Shown here one piece after another: positions 50,706 through 54,498 of a stretch of DNA of 54,498 bases. The translations under genes and the position numbers were made by a program. Under the pieces are notes generated by a model, which saw only the letters and a list, made by a program, of their open reading frames with translations, made no database searches and was not told the DNA's origin. The DNA comes from Prorocentrum cordatum (taxonomy: Eukaryota > Sar > Dinophyceae > Prorocentrales > Prorocentraceae), in contig CAUYUJ010015504.1 in NCBI GenBank assembly GCA_963575745.1, positions 1,535,466 to 1,589,963 on the forward strand. The letters run 5' to 3'. Positions within the stretch are counted from its first letter, which is position 1, and the number at the start of each line of letters is the position of its first letter.

Positions 50706-50758
<53 letters not shown>

Positions 50759-50887
50759 TGACTACGACTCATACCTCTGCTACTACTACGACTACTACTG
50801 CTACTACTACGTCTACTACTATGCCTACTACCACCACTACTAATAAACATAATACGACTGGTACGACGACTACTGCTACTACTACTG

Positions 50888-50918
<31 letters not shown>

Positions 50919-51313
50919 CACTACTACTACTATTCATAATCGCACTAGTACTGCTACTACCACTACTAGTATATCAAAAACTACTACGGCTACTACTGCC
51001 GACGGCTACAACAACAGCTACTACTACTACCACTACTATTACGACTACTACTACTGCTACTACAACAACTACTACTGCTAGGCATACTCTTAGTTCTACT
51101 CCGAATGCGACTGCAACTGCGACGATGACGGCGAGACGACAACTGCGACCACTATTAGTACTACTCCTCCTCCACCTCCTCGTCGACCTCCTACTACTAC
51201 TAGCACGACAGCGACCACTTCTTCTATTACTGCTACTACTATTACTAGTACTACTAGTACTACGACAAATACCACGGCCACTCTCACTGCCACTACCACT
51301 ACCACCACTACTT

Positions 51314-51345
<32 letters not shown>

Positions 51346-51361
51346 GCTACTACTACTAATT

Positions 51362-51397
<36 letters not shown>

Positions 51398-51477
51398 TTA
51401 CGACTACTACTACTACTGCTGCTGCTACTACTACTACTACTACGACTACTACTACTACTACTGCTACTTCCACTACG

Positions 51478-51524
<47 letters not shown>

Positions 51525-51614
51525 ACATAAAACTGTTACAAGTACTAGTGCTGCTACCAATCAAAATTCTCGTACTACTACTAATACTAATTGCCGTACT
51601 TGTACGACTACTAT

Positions 51615-51647
<33 letters not shown>

Positions 51648-51666
51648 CACCACCACCACCACTACA

Positions 51667-51705
<39 letters not shown>

Positions 51706-51707
51706 GG

Positions 51708-51739
<32 letters not shown>

Positions 51740-51743
51740 GCTG

Positions 51744-51774
<31 letters not shown>

Positions 51775-52065
51775 GACTCCTGCTACTACGATTACAACGA
51801 CTACTACTACTCCTACTACTACTGCTGCTGCTACTACTACTACTACGAATACTACTACGAATGCCACTGCTACTACTACGACTACGACTACGACTACTAC
51901 TACTACTACTACTACTACTGCTACTACTACTACTCACTACTACTGCTGCTTCTACTACCACTACTACTACTACTACCGCTGCTACTACTACTACTGCTGC
52001 TGCTACTACTACTACTACTACTACTACTAATACTACTACGACTACTTCTACTACTACTGCCACTT

Positions 52066-52096
<31 letters not shown>

Positions 52097-52235
52097 AAAT
52101 AAGACTGTTACAAGTTCTAGTGCTGTTACGAATCATAATTCTCGTACTACTACTAATACGAATTGCCGTACTTGCACGACTACTTCTACTACTACGGCTA
52201 CTACCACTACCACTACTACTACTACTGTTACTGCT
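50430..52235 (+). repeat. (ACT)n microsatellite, about 1.8 kb
   Basis: ACT/TAC triplets with interruptions. A non-triplet island with core ACTGTTACAAGT.CTAGTGCT and AATTGCCGTACTTG.ACGAC occurs at 51532 and again at 52104, 572 bases apart, showing an internal segmental duplication. Complementary to the AGT blocks at 47.9-49.65 kb. Confidence 0.97.
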
Positions 52236-52329
52236 ACTCCTAGTGATACTGGTGCTGTTCGTGCCAGGGCTGCTCTTCCTGTTGTTACTGGTGCGACTAT
52301 TCATATCTACTGGTACCACCCGTGGTAAC

Positions 52330-52730
52330 GTATTTCATAATACAGCGTGCCCCCCTCACGCTCTCTATTTCGATTGTATGCATACTGGTTAACTGGCCCT
52401 CTGCCCAGATTCAATGGGGTCGGATTGACTGGCGTCCTGTACGCTCTCGGGTGCGCCCCGCGCGGCTTGTCCAGAGGCCTCGGAACGGCAGTTTGGGACA
52501 TCATTTCTCAGAGTAGCACTTGATGGCCCCGCGTACTCCTGGGGCCCATCCTGAAGCCCTACAGGGAATCACGTCGCATCACATCGCCCCAGGGCCCCCA
52601 ATGTGCCCACGCGCGTCCTGAAAATCAATCGAACAGTTTCCCGCTGGTTTTCCATCTCCGGCCCCTCACAGGAAACTCATGGAAGCCCCACTGGGAGGAC
52701 GGTATGTGCTTGGAGACACATGAGCGATGA
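52330..52730. other. unique spacer
   Basis: Mixed composition. A 64-residue plus-strand frame at 52322-52516 has no domain. No RNA gene was recognised. Confidence 0.4.
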
Positions 52731-52734
52731 CAAG

Positions 52735-53020
52735 CTGGTGCGACGGCGTGGGGCTGGATAGACACAAATGCAACAACACGGAATGGAATGAAACCGTGCG
52801 TCCGTGCGACAGCGACCGGGCGTGGCACAGAGAGACCGAGAGATGGACGCCGCCAGCCGAGCCAAGCCGAGGATGCGACGGCGCCCCGGGGGGGGGGGGC
52901 AGATATATAGACAGAACTTGTGCAGGCGCATCGGTGCGATGGCGCCTGGGGGGAAATACGTCGATAGATGGATGCACCGCGTCAACCAAGCAAAGCCGAC
53001 GGTGCGACGGCGAAAGCTCT
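52735..53020 (+). repeat. degenerate tandem repeat, unit about 60-125 bp
   Basis: Repeated landmarks: GATGGA.GC..., AGC.AAGCCGA.G.TGCGACGGCG and a G-run, three copies (near 52745, 52840 and 52970). Confidence 0.55.
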
Positions 53021-53104
53021 TTGAACATTGGCAAGAACGGAGATCAAGACAGGGGGGGATCCCCTCATCAGAAACAACTGGGGGAAGAAAGGATGTCACG
53101 TCTT

Positions 53105-53275
53105 CGGGGGCGCTCTAAGAGGGGGACGTCCAAGAGCGGGGCTCGCAAATCATGGCCCGAGGACTGTTTGCGGATGAAGGGGGTGACCAGGGGACGTGTT
53201 GAAAGAAGAGGATGTGGTCACGAAATCTGAGAAACGTCATGGCCCCGACAGCGGTATCCACACACACACACACAC
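53105..53275 (+). repeat. dispersed repeat, second copy of 34565-34700
   Basis: Motif order CCAAGAGCGGGG, GCAAATCATGGCCC, GGGGACGTGTT, GTCATGGCCCCGAC and TATCCAC, ending in a (CA) run at 53262-53277. Confidence 0.55.
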
Positions 53276-53339
53276 ACCCAGACCTCACCCGCCTCTTGAA
53301 AGCCCCCGATCAGAGGGCGTGCCCAGTCAGGCGTCCAGA

Positions 53340-53670
53340 GATGGCCCTACCCAAGATGGCGCCAAGGACCACCCAGGCGGCACCCAGAGACCCCCTGGAG
53401 ACACCCAAGAGGCCCTAAAGGCACTCGGGCGACTCGAGGTGTAAAGAGAGGGGAACGCGTCCTGTTAGGGTGTTCAAGATGGCCCTGGCTGTTCAACAAG
53501 ATGGCCCTAGACTGTCCAATCTGGTCTCCAATATGGCGCAGCAGCAGCACTGTTCAGGTTGGTCCAAGATTGCCTCCAGCATACCTCCAAGAGGCCCAAG
53601 ATCGCCACAAGACAGCCCGAGGTGGCCACGGGGCCTCTCAGAGATGCCACTGAGAAGCCACACCCTTTAC
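53340..53670 (+). repeat. AAGATGGCC minisatellite, second locus
   Basis: Six or more CAAGATGGCCCT/CCAAGATTGCC-type units with spacing of 20-40 bases. Confidence 0.65.
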
Positions 53671-53814
53671 AAGGAGGGCCCTAAGAGGCTTCAGAATCCA
53701 CACAAGATTGTCATTGTCGGACGCTCCTCTGGCTGACCTTAGTTTGGGCTGAACTGGTATACTCCTGCTTGGTTTCACGACTGATCCTCTGCGATCCTTC
53801 TCACCACAACTCGA

Positions 53815-54195
53815 CTACACATTAATTCTGGAATGCACACGAGGAGCGTCAAGAATTAGACAACTCTCCCTTTTCTCTTCCCACAACTTCGCCGACACCC
53901 ACAACTCAGACTCGCAGTGAACCTCGCCCAGAAACCTGGTATTACTCTTACTTGTCATCACGCACGTCATAGCTCGAAATCCCCGTGGCCAATGCCCCCC
54001 CACGAACGACATTCCCTTGACTCGCGCAGCATGGGCGAGGTGCAGGCGATAGGGCGATAGAACTGCTGAAGAAACAAAGGTGCACCGGCTGACGTGAGCA
54101 GAAACCGACCCAACCGTGCTCGTCAACGCGGATGTCTCGGGCTGCAGCGCTGAAACCACTGCTTCTGTCCAAGCCAACCCAGACATCAACGACAA
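53815..54195 (-). CDS. possible exon, unknown function
   Basis: A 126-residue minus-strand frame in non-repetitive DNA, with SLMSGLAWTEAVVSALQPE and ESELWVSAKLWEEKRESC. The composition is balanced, but there is no domain and no clear splice site. Confidence 0.2.
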   Translation of the reverse strand: MSLMSGLAWTEAVVSALQPETSALTSTVGSVSAHVSRCTFVSSAVLSPYRLHLAHAARVKGMSFVGGHWPRGFRAMTCVMTSKSNTRFLGEVHCESELWVSAKLWEEKRESCLILDAPRVHSRINV

Positions 54196-54199
54196 CGGC

Positions 54200-54498
54200 T
54201 CCGATAGAATCGCCCCATGGACGATCAGCCTGCAGAAGAATCCATACGACGAAGGACGCGCGCCCTACGCAGACGAACTGTCCTGCCAGTCCACCAAGCC
54301 AGCTCGAGCGTACCCGCGACCCAGGGCTGACAAAGCGGGGGGGCCGGTGTGGAGGCAGCGGCGGCGTCGGCCTCTCGCATTGGAGCCTCCCAGCGCTGGT
54401 GCAGCCACGTCGGCAGCGGAGTATGCCTCCAGGCGGGGTTGGGTCGCGGCCGCAGGACGAGGGCGGGCGGGCAGGGGGCGGCCGGGGCCCTGCTCAAC
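54200..54498. other. GC-rich end of the window
   Basis: An open minus-strand frame (54225-54497) runs off the window. It is Arg/Pro/Ala-rich and cannot be judged. Confidence 0.35.

Noticed and set aside
54225-54497. Frame running off the right end
   Set aside because: Arg/Pro/Ala-rich in GC-rich DNA; cannot be told from chance.

Overview
This window looks like nuclear DNA of a dinoflagellate. The grounds are indirect but agree with each other. The sequence is GC-rich. Genes lie in long one-way blocks. Coding stretches are short exons with loose splice sites, often with acceptors of the AG|G type. Retroelement polyproteins carry cytosine-methyltransferase-like domains. Microsatellites and minisatellites fill much of the space between genes. 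No rRNA, tRNA, CRISPR array, bacterial operon or spliced-leader copy was recognised. The species cannot be named from sequence alone.

Layout. From 0.2 to 15 kb all credible coding exons are on the minus strand. Read 5' to 3' they are: a two-exon unknown gene (14.9-13.4 kb); a four-exon methyltransferase-like gene (11.0-9.2 kb); lysine/glutamate-rich exons (6.85-4.5 kb); and a two-exon gene resembling a transposase-derived family (2.2-0.2 kb). From 15 to 18 kb there is only low-complexity DNA. From 18 to 31.5 kb the coding strand is plus: a second transposase-like gene (18.1-19.6 kb), a cluster of near-perfect hairpins framed by complementary GGA and CCT tracts (20.0-21.2 kb), and a large tyrosine-recombinase retroelement (about 21.5-28.8 kb). 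The retroelement encodes a CCCH finger, a methyltransferase-like domain, reverse transcriptase, RNase H-like region, a C5-DNA-methyltransferase-like domain and a tyrosine recombinase. It is followed by an RNA-binding gene with RRM, zinc-finger and RS-type features (29.3-31.5 kb). From 33 to 42 kb lie mostly dispersed and simple repeats with one small plus-strand exon (33.46-33.66 kb). At 42.2-43.4 kb a minus-strand Penelope-like reverse transcriptase is embedded in a satellite array whose 237-bp unit is a dimer of two diverged halves of about 118 bp; the array contains a 100-N assembly gap. From 45.2 kb to the end the window is almost wholly repeats, including large AGT and ACT arrays in opposite orientation (47.9-49.6 and 50.4-52.2 kb).

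How the parts relate. Most of the protein-coding content is mobile or mobile-derived. The stand-alone methyltransferase-like gene at 9.2-11.0 kb and the domain in front of the reverse transcriptase at 23.3-24.0 kb share the same motif order, so a host-type multicopy gene family and a retroelement domain appear related. Several genes need a one-base frame correction, often at a homopolymer. This means either copying decay or indel errors in the assembly; the two cannot be told apart here.
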